A stretch of DNA of 64,000 bases from Sphingomonadales bacterium (GTDB lineage Bacteria > Pseudomonadota > Alphaproteobacteria > Sphingomonadales > Sphingomonadaceae). Location: positions 1 to 64,000 of the forward strand of contig JAIXUQ010000115.1 in the NCBI GenBank assembly GCA_027483465.1, in the 5' to 3' direction. Below, piece after piece: positions 1 through 12,786 of this stretch (position 1 is its first letter; every line of letters begins with the position of its first letter). The notes below the pieces were generated by a model. That model was not told the DNA's origin, made no database searches, and worked only from the letters and a program-made list of their open reading frames with translations. The position numbers and the translations under genes were made by a program.

Positions 1-2755
<2,755 letters not shown>

Positions 2756-2763
<8 letters not shown>

Positions 2764-3433
2764 AGCGCAGGCCCATCGCCGCCAGCTTCTCGCGCATGGC
2801 ATAGATATCAAGGCCAAGCTCACCGGCCGCCAGCCGTTCGCGCTTGGCCGCCTCCGCCGCCTCCCGCGCCTGCGCGGCTGCCAGCACGTCGGCCGCAAGG
2901 CCACGCGGCACCACGCACACCCCATCATCATCGGCGACGATCACATCGCCGGCGTTCACCAGCGCGCCGGCGCACACGATCGGCACATTCACGCTGCCCA
3001 AAGTGGCCTTCACCGTGCCCTGCGCAAAAACCGCCTTGCTCCACACCGGAAAGCCCATCGCGGTGAGATCGCGCACGTCGCGCACCCCGGCATCGATCAC
3101 CAGCCCCCGGCAGCCGCGCGCCTGCGCCGAGGTGGCGAGCAGATCGCCGAAATAGCCATCATCGCACGGCGAGGTGGGGGCCAGCACCAGGATATCGCCG
3201 GCCTTGAGCTGCTCGATGGCGACATGCACCATCCAATTGTCTCCGGGCGGGGCGGAGATGGTGACGGCGCTGCCGGCGATGCGGGCGCCCGGGTAGATGG
3301 GGCGCAGGTGCGGCGCCAGCAGGCCGGTGCGCCCCTGCGCCTCGTGCACGGTGGCCACGCCGGCCGCCGCCAGCCCGTCGATCACCGCTGCATCGGCGCG
3401 TTCGACAGTCTGCACCACGATCCCGGCCATCAT
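2756..3433 (-). CDS. ligK: 4-carboxy-4-hydroxy-2-oxoadipate aldolase/oxaloacetate decarboxylase
   Basis: A 225-residue RraA-fold class II aldolase that splits 4-carboxy-4-hydroxy-2-oxoadipate into pyruvate and oxaloacetate, the last step of the 4,5-cleavage pathway. Recognisable segments are [27 protein letters not shown] and the metal/substrate region [12 protein letters not shown]. Two adjacent ATGs (3433 and 3430) are possible starts behind a GGGGGAGAG ribosome-binding site. It is the first gene of the leftward operon and diverges from the LysR regulator gene across 109 bp. Confidence 0.92.
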
Positions 3434-3542
3434 CGCTCTCCCCCGTCAACGCACTCCCGGTGCCGCAACCGGGCTGCCAAAGCCGGCCCGGCCGGCAAAG
3501 ACGGAATTGCATTGCCGCCATAAGCCATGGTTAAGTCTGGCC
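3434..3542. promoter_or_regulatory. Divergent intergenic region between ligK and the LysR gene
   Basis: This 109-bp gap separates two divergently transcribed starts, the usual place for a LysR-type regulator to bind. It contains the GC-rich palindrome GCCGGCCCGGCCGGC at about 3482-3496 and several T-N11-A spacings. No convincing -10/-35 pair stands out. The regulatory role is inferred from arrangement only. Confidence 0.4.
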
Positions 3543-4742
3543 ATGGAACCGCTCTACCGGCTCAACCTGCGCCACCTGCGCGCCGTGCCCGTGATCGCCG
3601 CGGCCGGCGGCATGGGGGCGGCGGCGGCGCGCATCGGCATCAGCCAGCCGGCGCTGGCCCAGGGCCTGGCCCAGTTGGAGGCGCGGCTGGGCACCAGGCT
3701 GTTTGACCGGCTGCCCCACGGCATGGCCGCCACCCCGGCCGGGGCGCTGCTGGCCAGCCGCATCAGCGCCGCCGATGAACGGCTGGCGGCGGCGCTGGCG
3801 CGGGCGGCGCGGCGCGGCTTCAACCCGGTCAATCATCTGGGCATGGCGCAATTGCGCGCCTTTCTGGCGCTGGCCGATGCCGGCAGCTATGCCGAGGCGG
3901 CGCCGCGGCTGGCGCTGTCGGGCCCGGCGCTGCACCGCGCGGTGGCAGAGATGGAGCGGCTGGCCGGCACCACGCTGGTGGAACGGCGCGGGCGCGGCGT
4001 GGCGCTCACGGCGGCCGGGCGCAACCTGGCCCGGCACTTGCGGCTGGCGGTGGCCGAATATCGCGCCGGGCTGGAAGGCTTGCAGCCCGCCGCCGGCCCG
4101 GTGCGGCTGGTGATCGGCGCCATGCCGCTGTCGCGCGCGCGGCTGGTGCCCGGTGCGCTGGCCCGGCTGCTGCCGGCCTGGCCGGGCATCGCGGTGGACG
4201 TGGTGGAGGGCGCCTGGGCCGATCTGGTCGATCGCCTGCGCGATGGCGCCATCGATCTGATGATCGGCGCGCTGCGCGATCCCGCCCCGGCCGATCTGGT
4301 GCAATGGCCGCTGCTGGATGATCGCCCGGCCGTGATCGCGCGGGCCGGCCATCAGCTCGCCGGGCGCCCGGCAACGGCCGCCGCGCTGGCCGCCTGCCCG
4401 TGGGTGACAGGGCGGGCCGGCTCCCCGCTGGCGGCGCAGTGGCGGGCGCTGTTCGCGGGCGCGCCCCCGCCCGCCCCGGTCGCCTGCGGTTCGGTGATGA
4501 CCATCCGCGAACTGCTGCTGGCCAGCGATTGCCTCACGCTCCTTTCCCCCGAACAGGTGCGGGTGGAGCTGGACGCCGGCCTGCTGGTGGCGATTGCCCA
4601 TGATCTGCCGATCCAGCCCCGGCGCATCGGCGCGGTGCTGCGCGAAGGCTGGCGCCCCAGCCCGGTGCAGCGCGCCTTCCTGCACGAACTGGCCGGCGTG
4701 GCGGGCATCGCGGCCGATCCTGCACTTCAGTTTTTCGAATGA
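3543..4742 (+). CDS. LysR-family regulator with two HTH domains
   Basis: A 399-residue regulator, about 100 residues longer than a normal LysR protein. Two LysR-type winged-helix segments are visible: residues about 10-68 (MGAAAARIGISQPALAQGLA, then LGTRLFDRL) and about 101-160 (SYAEAAPRLALSGPALHRAV, then TTLVERRGRGVALTAAG). A ligand-binding domain follows from about residue 182. The start is ATG at 3543, since upstream in-frame sequence has no regulator similarity. It sits between the two arms of the protocatechuate genes and is the likely pathway regulator, sensing an aromatic intermediate (inference). The equivalent single-HTH regulator in SYK-6 is LigR. Confidence 0.85.
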   Translation: MEPLYRLNLRHLRAVPVIAAAGGMGAAAARIGISQPALAQGLAQLEARLGTRLFDRLPHGMAATPAGALLASRISAADERLAAALARAARRGFNPVNHLGMAQLRAFLALADAGSYAEAAPRLALSGPALHRAVAEMERLAGTTLVERRGRGVALTAAGRNLARHLRLAVAEYRAGLEGLQPAAGPVRLVIGAMPLSRARLVPGALARLLPAWPGIAVDVVEGAWADLVDRLRDGAIDLMIGALRDPAPADLVQWPLLDDRPAVIARAGHQLAGRPATAAALAACPWVTGRAGSPLAAQWRALFAGAPPPAPVACGSVMTIRELLLASDCLTLLSPEQVRVELDAGLLVAIAHDLPIQPRRIGAVLREGWRPSPVQRAFLHELAGVAGIAADPALQFFE

Positions 4743-4797
4743 GTGGCGGGCGAAACCGATTGGGCAGCGCCGGGCGGGAACGGGCATCGCTGCGGCC

Positions 4798-5679
4798 ATG
4801 GCAGCTTCTGTCTCCCCTGATGTGCGCCTGATCGGCTTTGGCGAGGCCGCCACCGCCTTTGCCGCCGGGGCGGGCTGGGCCGCCACCGCCTTTGACCGCA
4901 AGACCGGCGATCCCGCCACCGCCGCCGCCAAGCGCGCCGAGTATCGCCGCGCCGGCGTGGCGGGGGCGGAAACGCTCGCCGCTGCGCTGGCCGGCGGCGC
5001 CCTGGTGCTCAGCCTCGTCACCGCCGGGCAGGCGCTGGGCGCGGCGCGGGCGGCGGCCGGCTGCATCGCCCCCGGCGCCCTCTATCTGGATGGCAACAGC
5101 GTCGCGCCCGACACCAAGCGCGCCGCCGCCGCCGCCATCACGGCGGCCGGCGCCCGCTATGTTGATCTGGCGATCATGGCCCCGGTTCACCCCGCCCGCC
5201 GGGCGGTGCCGCTGCTGCTGTCAGGCCCGGATGCGCCGGCCGGCGCGGCGGCGCTGGCGGCGCTGGGCTTTGCCGGCGCGGCCGTGCTGCCCGGCCCGGT
5301 GGGCGCGGCCAGCAGTGTGAAGATGATCCGTTCGGTGATGGTGAAGGGCATGGAGGCGCTGGCCGCCGAATGCGCGCTGGCCGCCAGCCGCGCCGGCGTG
5401 CTCGATGCCGTGCTGGCCTCGTTGGGCCCCGGCTGGCCGGCCGACATCGCCTATCGGCTGGAGCGCATGACCACCCACGGCCAGCGCCGCGCCGAGGAAA
5501 TGGCCGAAGTGGCCGCCACCCTTTCGGCACTGGGCGTGCCGCCGGCGATGGCCAGCGGCGCCCAGGGCTGGCAGCAGCGGCTGGGCGGGCTGGGCATCGC
5601 GCCCGCACTGGATGCCGCCGCGCGGCTGGCCGCCATCGATGTGGCCCTGGCAACCCCCACCACCAAGGACGCCGCATGA
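4798..5679 (+). CDS. NAD(P)-binding DUF1932 dehydrogenase in the lig operon
   Basis: A 293-residue member of the 6-phosphogluconate/3-hydroxyisobutyrate dehydrogenase-like superfamily with a C-terminal DUF1932-type domain. The N-terminus has a Rossmann glycine motif (LIGFGEAATAFAAG). YLDGNSVAPDTKR and VGAASSVKMIRSVMVKGMEAL match the family's substrate and catalytic-lysine regions. It follows the regulator by 55 bp and overlaps ligJ by 4 bp (ATGA), so it belongs to the catabolic operon. No step of the textbook 4,5-cleavage pathway needs it. It may act on a side product or a related substrate (inference). Confidence 0.75.
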   Translation: MAASVSPDVRLIGFGEAATAFAAGAGWAATAFDRKTGDPATAAAKRAEYRRAGVAGAETLAAALAGGALVLSLVTAGQALGAARAAAGCIAPGALYLDGNSVAPDTKRAAAAAITAAGARYVDLAIMAPVHPARRAVPLLLSGPDAPAGAAALAALGFAGAAVLPGPVGAASSVKMIRSVMVKGMEALAAECALAASRAGVLDAVLASLGPGWPADIAYRLERMTTHGQRRAEEMAEVAATLSALGVPPAMASGAQGWQQRLGGLGIAPALDAAARLAAIDVALATPTTKDAA

Positions 5680-6710
5680 GCCGCCCGCCGCTGATCATCG
5701 ATTGCCACGGCCATTACACCGTGCTGCCCAAGGCGCATGACGACTGGCGGGAGGCGCAGAAGGCCGCCTTCAAGGCCGGCCAGCCCGCCCCGCCCTATCC
5801 GGCGATCAGCGACGATGACATCCGCGCCACCATCGAACAGAACCAGTTGCGCCTGATCCGCGAACGCGGCGCGGACATGACGATCTTCTCCCCGCGCGCC
5901 AGCACCATGGCCCCGCATGTCGGCGATCAATCGGTGGCGGTGCCGTGGGCGCGGGCCTGCAATGATCTCATTGCCCGGGTGGTCGGCCTCTATCCCGAAA
6001 GCTTCATAGGCGTGTGCATGCTGCCGCAATCGCCGGAGGGTGATCTGGCCGCCTCCATCACCGAACTGCGGCGCTGTGTGGAGGAACTGGGCTTCATCGG
6101 CTGCAATCTCAATCCCGATCCCGGCGGCGGCCATTTCCGCGCGCCCCCGCTCACCGATCCCTTCTGGTTCCCGCTCTATGAGGCGATGTGCGCGCTGGAT
6201 GTGCCGGCGATGATCCATGTCTCGGGCAGCTGCAACCCGGCCATGCATGCCACCGGCGCCTATTATATCGCCGCCGATACCATCGCCTTCATGCAGTTGC
6301 TGGAAGGCGATCTGTTCAGCCGTTTCCCCACGTTGCGCTTCATCATCCCGCACGGCGGCGGCGCGGTGCCCTATCACTGGGGCCGTTATCGCGGCCTGGC
6401 CGACATGCTGAAGAAGCCGGCGCTCGACACGCACCTGATGAACAACATCTTCTTTGATACCTGCGTCTATCACCAGCCCGGCATCAACCTGTTGGCCGAG
6501 GTGATCGAGACCAAGAATATCCTGTTTGGCAGCGAGATGGTGGGCGCGGTGCGCGGCATCGATCCCACCACCGGCCATTATTTCGACGACACCAAACGCT
6601 ATGTCGATGCGCTGCCGCTGGACGATGCGGCGCGTGCCGCGATTTTCGAGGGCAATGCCCGCCGCGTGTTCCCGCGGCTGGATGCGGCGCTGAAACGGCG
6701 CGGGCTATGA
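5676..6710 (+). CDS. ligJ: 4-oxalomesaconate hydratase
   Basis: A 344-residue amidohydrolase-superfamily hydratase that adds water to the isomerised 4-oxalomesaconate to give 4-carboxy-4-hydroxy-2-oxoadipate. Candidate zinc ligands are visible as H11 and H13 (DCHGHY), H181 (MIHVSG) and E287 (LFGSEMVG). This spacing agrees with characterised LigJ. The start overlaps the preceding stop in ATGA, and the 3' end overlaps the Rieske oxygenase start in the same way. It provides the substrate for LigK, encoded in the divergent operon. Confidence 0.93.
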   Translation: MSRPPLIIDCHGHYTVLPKAHDDWREAQKAAFKAGQPAPPYPAISDDDIRATIEQNQLRLIRERGADMTIFSPRASTMAPHVGDQSVAVPWARACNDLIARVVGLYPESFIGVCMLPQSPEGDLAASITELRRCVEELGFIGCNLNPDPGGGHFRAPPLTDPFWFPLYEAMCALDVPAMIHVSGSCNPAMHATGAYYIAADTIAFMQLLEGDLFSRFPTLRFIIPHGGGAVPYHWGRYRGLADMLKKPALDTHLMNNIFFDTCVYHQPGINLLAEVIETKNILFGSEMVGAVRGIDPTTGHYFDDTKRYVDALPLDDAARAAIFEGNARRVFPRLDAALKRRGL

Positions 6711-7750
6711 GCAGCTGGCTGACCAACGCCTGGTATGTCGCGGCCTGGGATGCCGAGGTGGACGCCAGCCCGCTGGCCCGCACCATCTGCGGCGTGCCGA
6801 TGCTGTTCTATCGCCGGCTCGATCGCCGGGTGGTGGCGATGCGCGATGCCTGCCCGCACCGGCTGCTGCCGCTGTCGCTGGGCATCCGCGAGGGCGATTC
6901 CATCCGCTGCAAATATCATGGCCTGAAGATCGGCCCCGATGGCGTCGCCGAGGAAATGCCGCTCGCCGCCGACAAGCTGAACCGCAGCATCTGCGTGGAG
7001 ACGTTCATCACCCATGAGCGCCACCGCTTCATCTGGGTGTGGATCGGGGAGGCGGCGCTGGCCGATCCGGCGCTGATCCCCGATCTGTGGCCCTGTTCGC
7101 ACCCCGATTGGGTGTTTGATGGCGGCCATTATGACGTGGCCTGCGATTATCGCCTGATGATCGACAATCTGATGGACCTCACCCACGAAACCCATGTCCA
7201 TGCCGGCTCCATCGGCCAGCCGGAAATCATGGCCGCCCCGCTCGATTGCCGGGTGGAGGGCAATGCGGTGTTCCTGTCGCGCTGGATGCCGGGCATCACG
7301 CCGCCGCCGTTCTGGCGCGAGGCGCTGCGCCACGACGGCCCGGTTGACCGTTGGCAGATCTGCCATTTCCTGCTGCCGGCGGCGGTGATGATCGATGTGG
7401 GGGTGGCCCCGGTGGGCGCCGGCGCCACGCTGGACCGCCATGATCAGGGCGTGCGCGGCATGGTGGTGGATTTCATGACGCCGCAAACCGAGACCAGCCA
7501 TCATTATTTCTGGGGCATGGCGCGCAATTTCGATATCCATGATGCCGGCTTCACCGCCCGCTTCAAGCGCCAGCAGGGCGGCGTGTTTGCCGAGGACAAG
7601 GCGATCCTGGAAGCCCAGCAGGCCAGCATCCTGGCCAATCCCGATCTGAAACTGCGCGCCTACAGCATCGATCAGGGCGGGGTGCGCGCCCGCCAGATCA
7701 TCGCCCGCGCCATCGCCGCCAGCAGCGCCGCCGCCGGAGCCACCGCATGA
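6707..7750 (+). CDS. VanA-like Rieske aromatic O-demethylase oxygenase
   Basis: A 347-residue Rieske non-haem iron oxygenase. The [2Fe-2S] motif is CPHR followed by CKYH, and the mononuclear iron motif DNLMDLTHETHVH is the form typical of vanillate O-demethylase oxygenase (VanA). It probably removes the methyl group of vanillate or a related methoxybenzoate, yielding protocatechuate for the adjacent LigAB. It is embedded between ligJ and ligA with 4-bp overlaps on both sides. A matching ferredoxin reductase (VanB) is not in the window, so electrons must come from a reductase elsewhere. The exact substrate is uncertain. Confidence 0.82.
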   Translation: MSSWLTNAWYVAAWDAEVDASPLARTICGVPMLFYRRLDRRVVAMRDACPHRLLPLSLGIREGDSIRCKYHGLKIGPDGVAEEMPLAADKLNRSICVETFITHERHRFIWVWIGEAALADPALIPDLWPCSHPDWVFDGGHYDVACDYRLMIDNLMDLTHETHVHAGSIGQPEIMAAPLDCRVEGNAVFLSRWMPGITPPPFWREALRHDGPVDRWQICHFLLPAAVMIDVGVAPVGAGATLDRHDQGVRGMVVDFMTPQTETSHHYFWGMARNFDIHDAGFTARFKRQQGGVFAEDKAILEAQQASILANPDLKLRAYSIDQGGVRARQIIARAIAASSAAAGATA

Positions 7751-8154
7751 GCATCACCGATATCCACGCCTATCTGGCCGAGTTTGACGATATCCCCGGC
7801 ACCCGCGTCTACACCGCCGCGCGCGCCCGCCAGGGATATCATCTCAACCAGTTCTGCATGAGCCTGATGACGCCCGAAAACCGCGCCCGCTGGAAGGCCG
7901 ATGAGGATGCCTATCTGGCCGATTGGCCGCTCAGCGCCGCGCAAAAGGCGGCGGTGAAGGCCCGCGATTACAACCTTCTGCTCGATCTGGGCGGCAACAT
8001 CTATTTCCTCGCCAAGATCTTCTCCACCGACGGCCTCAGCTTTGTGCAGGCGGTGAGCACGATGACCGGGATGAGCGTGGCGGATTATCAGGCGATGATG
8101 ATCGCTGGCGGCCGCTCGCCGCAAGGCGTCCGTTCGATCAAGGGAGGCTATTGA
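7747..8154 (+). CDS. ligA: Protocatechuate 4,5-dioxygenase alpha subunit
   Basis: A 135-residue small subunit of the extradiol ring-cleavage dioxygenase that opens protocatechuate to 4-carboxy-2-hydroxymuconate 6-semialdehyde. RQGYHLNQFCMSLM, DYNLLLDLGGNIYFLAK and the C-terminal GGRSPQGVRS match LigA. It packs against LigB and helps shape the active site without providing iron ligands. It overlaps the Rieske gene by 4 bp and is 3 bp ahead of ligB. Confidence 0.95.
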   Translation: MSITDIHAYLAEFDDIPGTRVYTAARARQGYHLNQFCMSLMTPENRARWKADEDAYLADWPLSAAQKAAVKARDYNLLLDLGGNIYFLAKIFSTDGLSFVQAVSTMTGMSVADYQAMMIAGGRSPQGVRSIKGGY

Positions 8155-9946
<1,792 letters not shown>

Positions 9947-9950
<4 letters not shown>

Positions 9951-10930
9951 GCGCGCGGGCGCTGGCCGGGCGGCTGGTGAAGCCGGTGGGGCTGGGCTGC
10001 ATGAACCTGTCCCACGCCTATGGCCGCCCGCCGGAACGCGCCGAGGCGGTGCGCTTCTTGAACGCCGCGCTCGATGCCGGCTATGACCATCTCGATACCG
10101 CCGCCCTCTATGGCTTTGGCGCCAACGAGGAATTGCTGGGCGAGGCGCTGGCCGGGCGGCGCGGCGAATTTTTCCTGGCCAGCAAGTGCGGCATGGCCGG
10201 CGTGGACGGCCGCCGGGTGATCGATGGCCGGCCGGAAACCATCACGGCCACCGTCGAGGCCTCGCTGCAGCGGCTGCGCACCGACCGGCTGGACCTTCTC
10301 TATCTGCACCGGCGCGATTTTGCCGTGCCGATCGCGGACAGCGTGGGCGCCATGGCCCGGCTGGTGGCGGCCGGCAAGGTGGGGGCCATCGGGCTTTCGG
10401 AGGTGTCGGCCGCCACGCTGCGCGCCGCCCACGCCGTCCACCCGATCGCGGCGGTGCAGAGCGAATATTCGCTGTGGAGCCGCGAGGTGGAAATCGGCGT
10501 GCTGGCCGCCTGTGCCGAGATCGGCGCCGCGCTGGTCGCCTTCAGCCCGATGGGGCGCGGCCTGCTGTCGGGCGCGATCACCGCCGATACCAATTTCGAG
10601 CGCGGCGACATCCGCGCCGGCATGCCGCGCTTCCAGGGGCCGGCGCTGGCCGCCAATGCCGCGCTGGCCGGCCAACTGGCGGCGCTGGCGGCCGAGGCCG
10701 GGGTGACGCCGGGGCAATTGTGCCTGGCCTGGGTGCTGTCGCGCGGGGCCCATGTTCATGCCCTGCCGGGCACCACCAGCCTGGCGCACATGGCCGACAA
10801 TCTTGCCGTCACCAGCGCCCGGCTCGCGGACGCCATCATCCAGCGGGCGGACATGTTGTGCCGAAATACCGTCACCGGTGACCGCTATCCGGCCACCACC
10901 TACGCCGAAATCGATACCGAACGGGCCTGA
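9947..10930 (+). CDS. Aldo/keto reductase at the end of the lig operon
   Basis: A 327-residue NADPH-dependent aldo/keto reductase with a TIM-barrel layout. The catalytic tetrad appears as D and Y in HLDTAALYGFG, K in LASKCGM and H in LLYLHRRD, and the C-terminal cofactor region is ALPGTTSLAHMADN. It is translationally coupled to ligC, so it is co-expressed with ring cleavage, but no canonical step requires it. Reduction of an aromatic aldehyde such as vanillin, or detoxification of a semialdehyde, is a reasonable guess. A short GGGCC/GGCCC inverted repeat over its stop codon may be a weak terminator. Confidence 0.83.
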
Positions 10931-10998
10931 GACGGCCCGACAAACAGCGCTTGCGCTGGCGCTTGCCCAGCCTGTAACCATCGGCCACGACCGCCAGC

Positions 10999-11661
10999 AT
11001 GAAGGGCCGATGCGTGACCGATGCCGATGGCCGCCCAGGCCGCACCCATGATGCCGATGCCACAAGGGCCGACATATTGAAGGTGGCCGCCAGCGAATTT
11101 GCCGCCAAGGGCCTGGCCGGTGCGCGGATCGATGAAATTGCCGAAAAAACCCGCAGTTCCAAGCGGATGATCTATTACTACTTCGGCAGCAAGGAAGAAT
11201 TATACCGCGCCGTCCTTGAGCAGAATTACGCCGGCATCCGCGAGGCCGAGGCCGACCGCCATTTCGAGGACTTGCCGGCACTGGCCGCGCTGCGCGCCCA
11301 TGTGGAGCACACGCTGGATTATCACCTCGCCCACCCCGAATTCGTGCGCATGGTGATGAACGAAAATATCCATCAGGCTCAACATCTTGGCGGGGTGGAA
11401 GGCATACGCGACCGCAACAGTCGGGTGATCGCATCGATGCAGGCGATCATCGACAAGGGGGTGCGCGAAGGCGTGTTCCGCGCCGGCATCGATGCGCTGG
11501 AACTGCATCTGCAAATCTCGTCGCTGTGCTTCTACATGGTGTCCAACCGCTACACGATCCGCACCATCTTCGGCCTCGACATGGAAGACCCGGCGGTGAT
11601 CGCGCAGCGCCGCGAAGCCATCGTGCAGAGCGTGCTCGCATCGGTGCGGCAGGCCGGCTGA
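10999..11661 (+). CDS. TetR-family transcriptional regulator
   Basis: A 220-residue regulator. The N-terminal DNA-binding domain is clear: ADILKVAASEFAAKGLAGAR, then IDEIAEKTRSSKRMIYYYFG and SKEELY, the standard TetR helix-turn-helix. The rest is a helical ligand/dimer domain. It stands alone between the lig operon and the exported esterases, in the same orientation as both. Four copies of an operator-like sequence lie just downstream in the region, and this protein is the best local candidate to bind them. No copy lies before its own gene, so autoregulation is not evident. Confidence 0.88.
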   Translation: MKGRCVTDADGRPGRTHDADATRADILKVAASEFAAKGLAGARIDEIAEKTRSSKRMIYYYFGSKEELYRAVLEQNYAGIREAEADRHFEDLPALAALRAHVEHTLDYHLAHPEFVRMVMNENIHQAQHLGGVEGIRDRNSRVIASMQAIIDKGVREGVFRAGIDALELHLQISSLCFYMVSNRYTIRTIFGLDMEDPAVIAQRREAIVQSVLASVRQAG

Positions 11662-11710
11662 AGCCGGCGCAGCGCCCGCATCCCCCCTTGTCGCGCGCCC
11701 GCGTCCGGGT

Positions 11711-11732
11711 TATGGACGAACTGGTTAATATA
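11711..11732 (+). promoter_or_regulatory. Operator copy 1, before the esterase operon
   Basis: The core GGACGAACTGGTTAATATA is almost identical to copies before the PQQ dehydrogenase and ThuA genes and lies 28 bp before the esterase ATG. A possible promoter is TTGTCG (11688-11693) and TTATGG (11710-11715) with 16-bp spacing, so the site would cover the -10 and start of transcription. A TetR operator is the simplest reading. Confidence 0.6.
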
Positions 11733-11760
11733 ACAATACACCACCGGGGGGAGGGCAGCG

Positions 11761-12786
11761 ATGAAACGCTGGGCAATTTGGGCAAGCGCCTGTTTCTATG
11801 GCCTTTTCATGCAGGCACCGGCGCAGGCGCAGCGCCCGGCCGCTCCGCGCGATCTGCCCACGGCGGCAGCCGGGCCGGCGCTGGGCGATCCCATGCCGGA
11901 ACGGGCACTGGCCTTTCCCGGCGGCATCACCGGCCTGGCCGACATCATCTTCTCCACGGTGAACGGCTATCGGCCGCTGCGGCTCGATCTCTACCACAAA
12001 CCCGGCGCCGGGCGGCGCCCGCTGGTGATCTATGTCCACGGCGGCGGCTGGGTGGGCGGCCACACCCGCCAGGCCGGCGCGATCAGCGATTTTCCGGCGG
12101 CGCTGGCCCGCCTCGCCGCCGAAGGCTTCGTGGTCGCCAGCCTCGAATATCGGCTGGCCGGCGAAGCCCCGCACCCCGCCCAATTGCAGGATGTGCGCGC
12201 CGCCATCCGCTTTCTGAAGGCCAATGCCGGCCGCTATGGCATTGATTCCAAACGCATCGGGATCTGGGGCGGCTCGGCCGGCGGCCATCTGGCGGCGCTG
12301 GCTGCGACCAGTTGCGGCGATGCCACGCTCGATCCGCCGGCCCGCCCCGGCCAGCCGGCACCACCCGCCGGCGACACCTGCGTGCAGGCCGCGGCCATCT
12401 GGTATGGCGTGTTTGATTTCAAACCCTTGCTGGCCCGCCAGGCCCAGCCGGGCGCCCCGGCGGCGGAAAACCAGCTGCTGCGCTGCACGCCGGCCAGTTG
12501 CGATCCGGCGCGTGTCGCCAATGCCAGCCCGGCGCATTATTTCAGCCGGCAAAGCCCGCCGTTCCTGCTGATCCACGGCATCAATGATCGCACCGTGCCG
12601 GTGGACCAGTCCCGCCTGGCCGAAGCCGGGCTGCAGGCCAACGGCGTGCCGGTGAAGGCCATCTACATCCCCGGCGTGGACCACAGCTTCATCAGCGCCG
12701 ATGCCGCCACCACCCACGCCGCCACCATGCAGGCGGTGAACGCCACCTTCGATTTCTTCCACACCAGCCTGGGAGACCGCAAATGA
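11761..12786 (+). CDS. Exported alpha/beta-hydrolase (BD-FAE-like esterase)
   Basis: A 341-residue esterase with a signal peptide ending near AQAQ (residue 23-24). The oxyanion motif is VHGGGW, the nucleophile S172 lies in WGGSAGGH, the acidic residue is in NDRTVP and the histidine is in GVDHSF, so a full catalytic triad is visible. The ribosome-binding site GGGGGGAGGG precedes the ATG. It is the first gene of an operon (4-bp overlap with the carboxylesterase) behind the shared operator. By context it could hydrolyse a plant phenolic ester such as chlorogenate or feruloyl esters (inference). Confidence 0.82.
   Translation: MKRWAIWASACFYGLFMQAPAQAQRPAAPRDLPTAAAGPALGDPMPERALAFPGGITGLADIIFSTVNGYRPLRLDLYHKPGAGRRPLVIYVHGGGWVGGHTRQAGAISDFPAALARLAAEGFVVASLEYRLAGEAPHPAQLQDVRAAIRFLKANAGRYGIDSKRIGIWGGSAGGHLAALAATSCGDATLDPPARPGQPAPPAGDTCVQAAAIWYGVFDFKPLLARQAQPGAPAAENQLLRCTPASCDPARVANASPAHYFSRQSPPFLLIHGINDRTVPVDQSRLAEAGLQANGVPVKAIYIPGVDHSFISADAATTHAATMQAVNATFDFFHTSLGDRK

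Noticed and set aside
10931-10998. Inverted-repeat-rich gap before the TetR gene as an autoregulatory operator
   Set aside because: It holds a short AGCGC/GCGCT repeat and GGGCC/GGCCC over the previous stop, but nothing like the ACGAACTGGT core, so I do not call an operator here.
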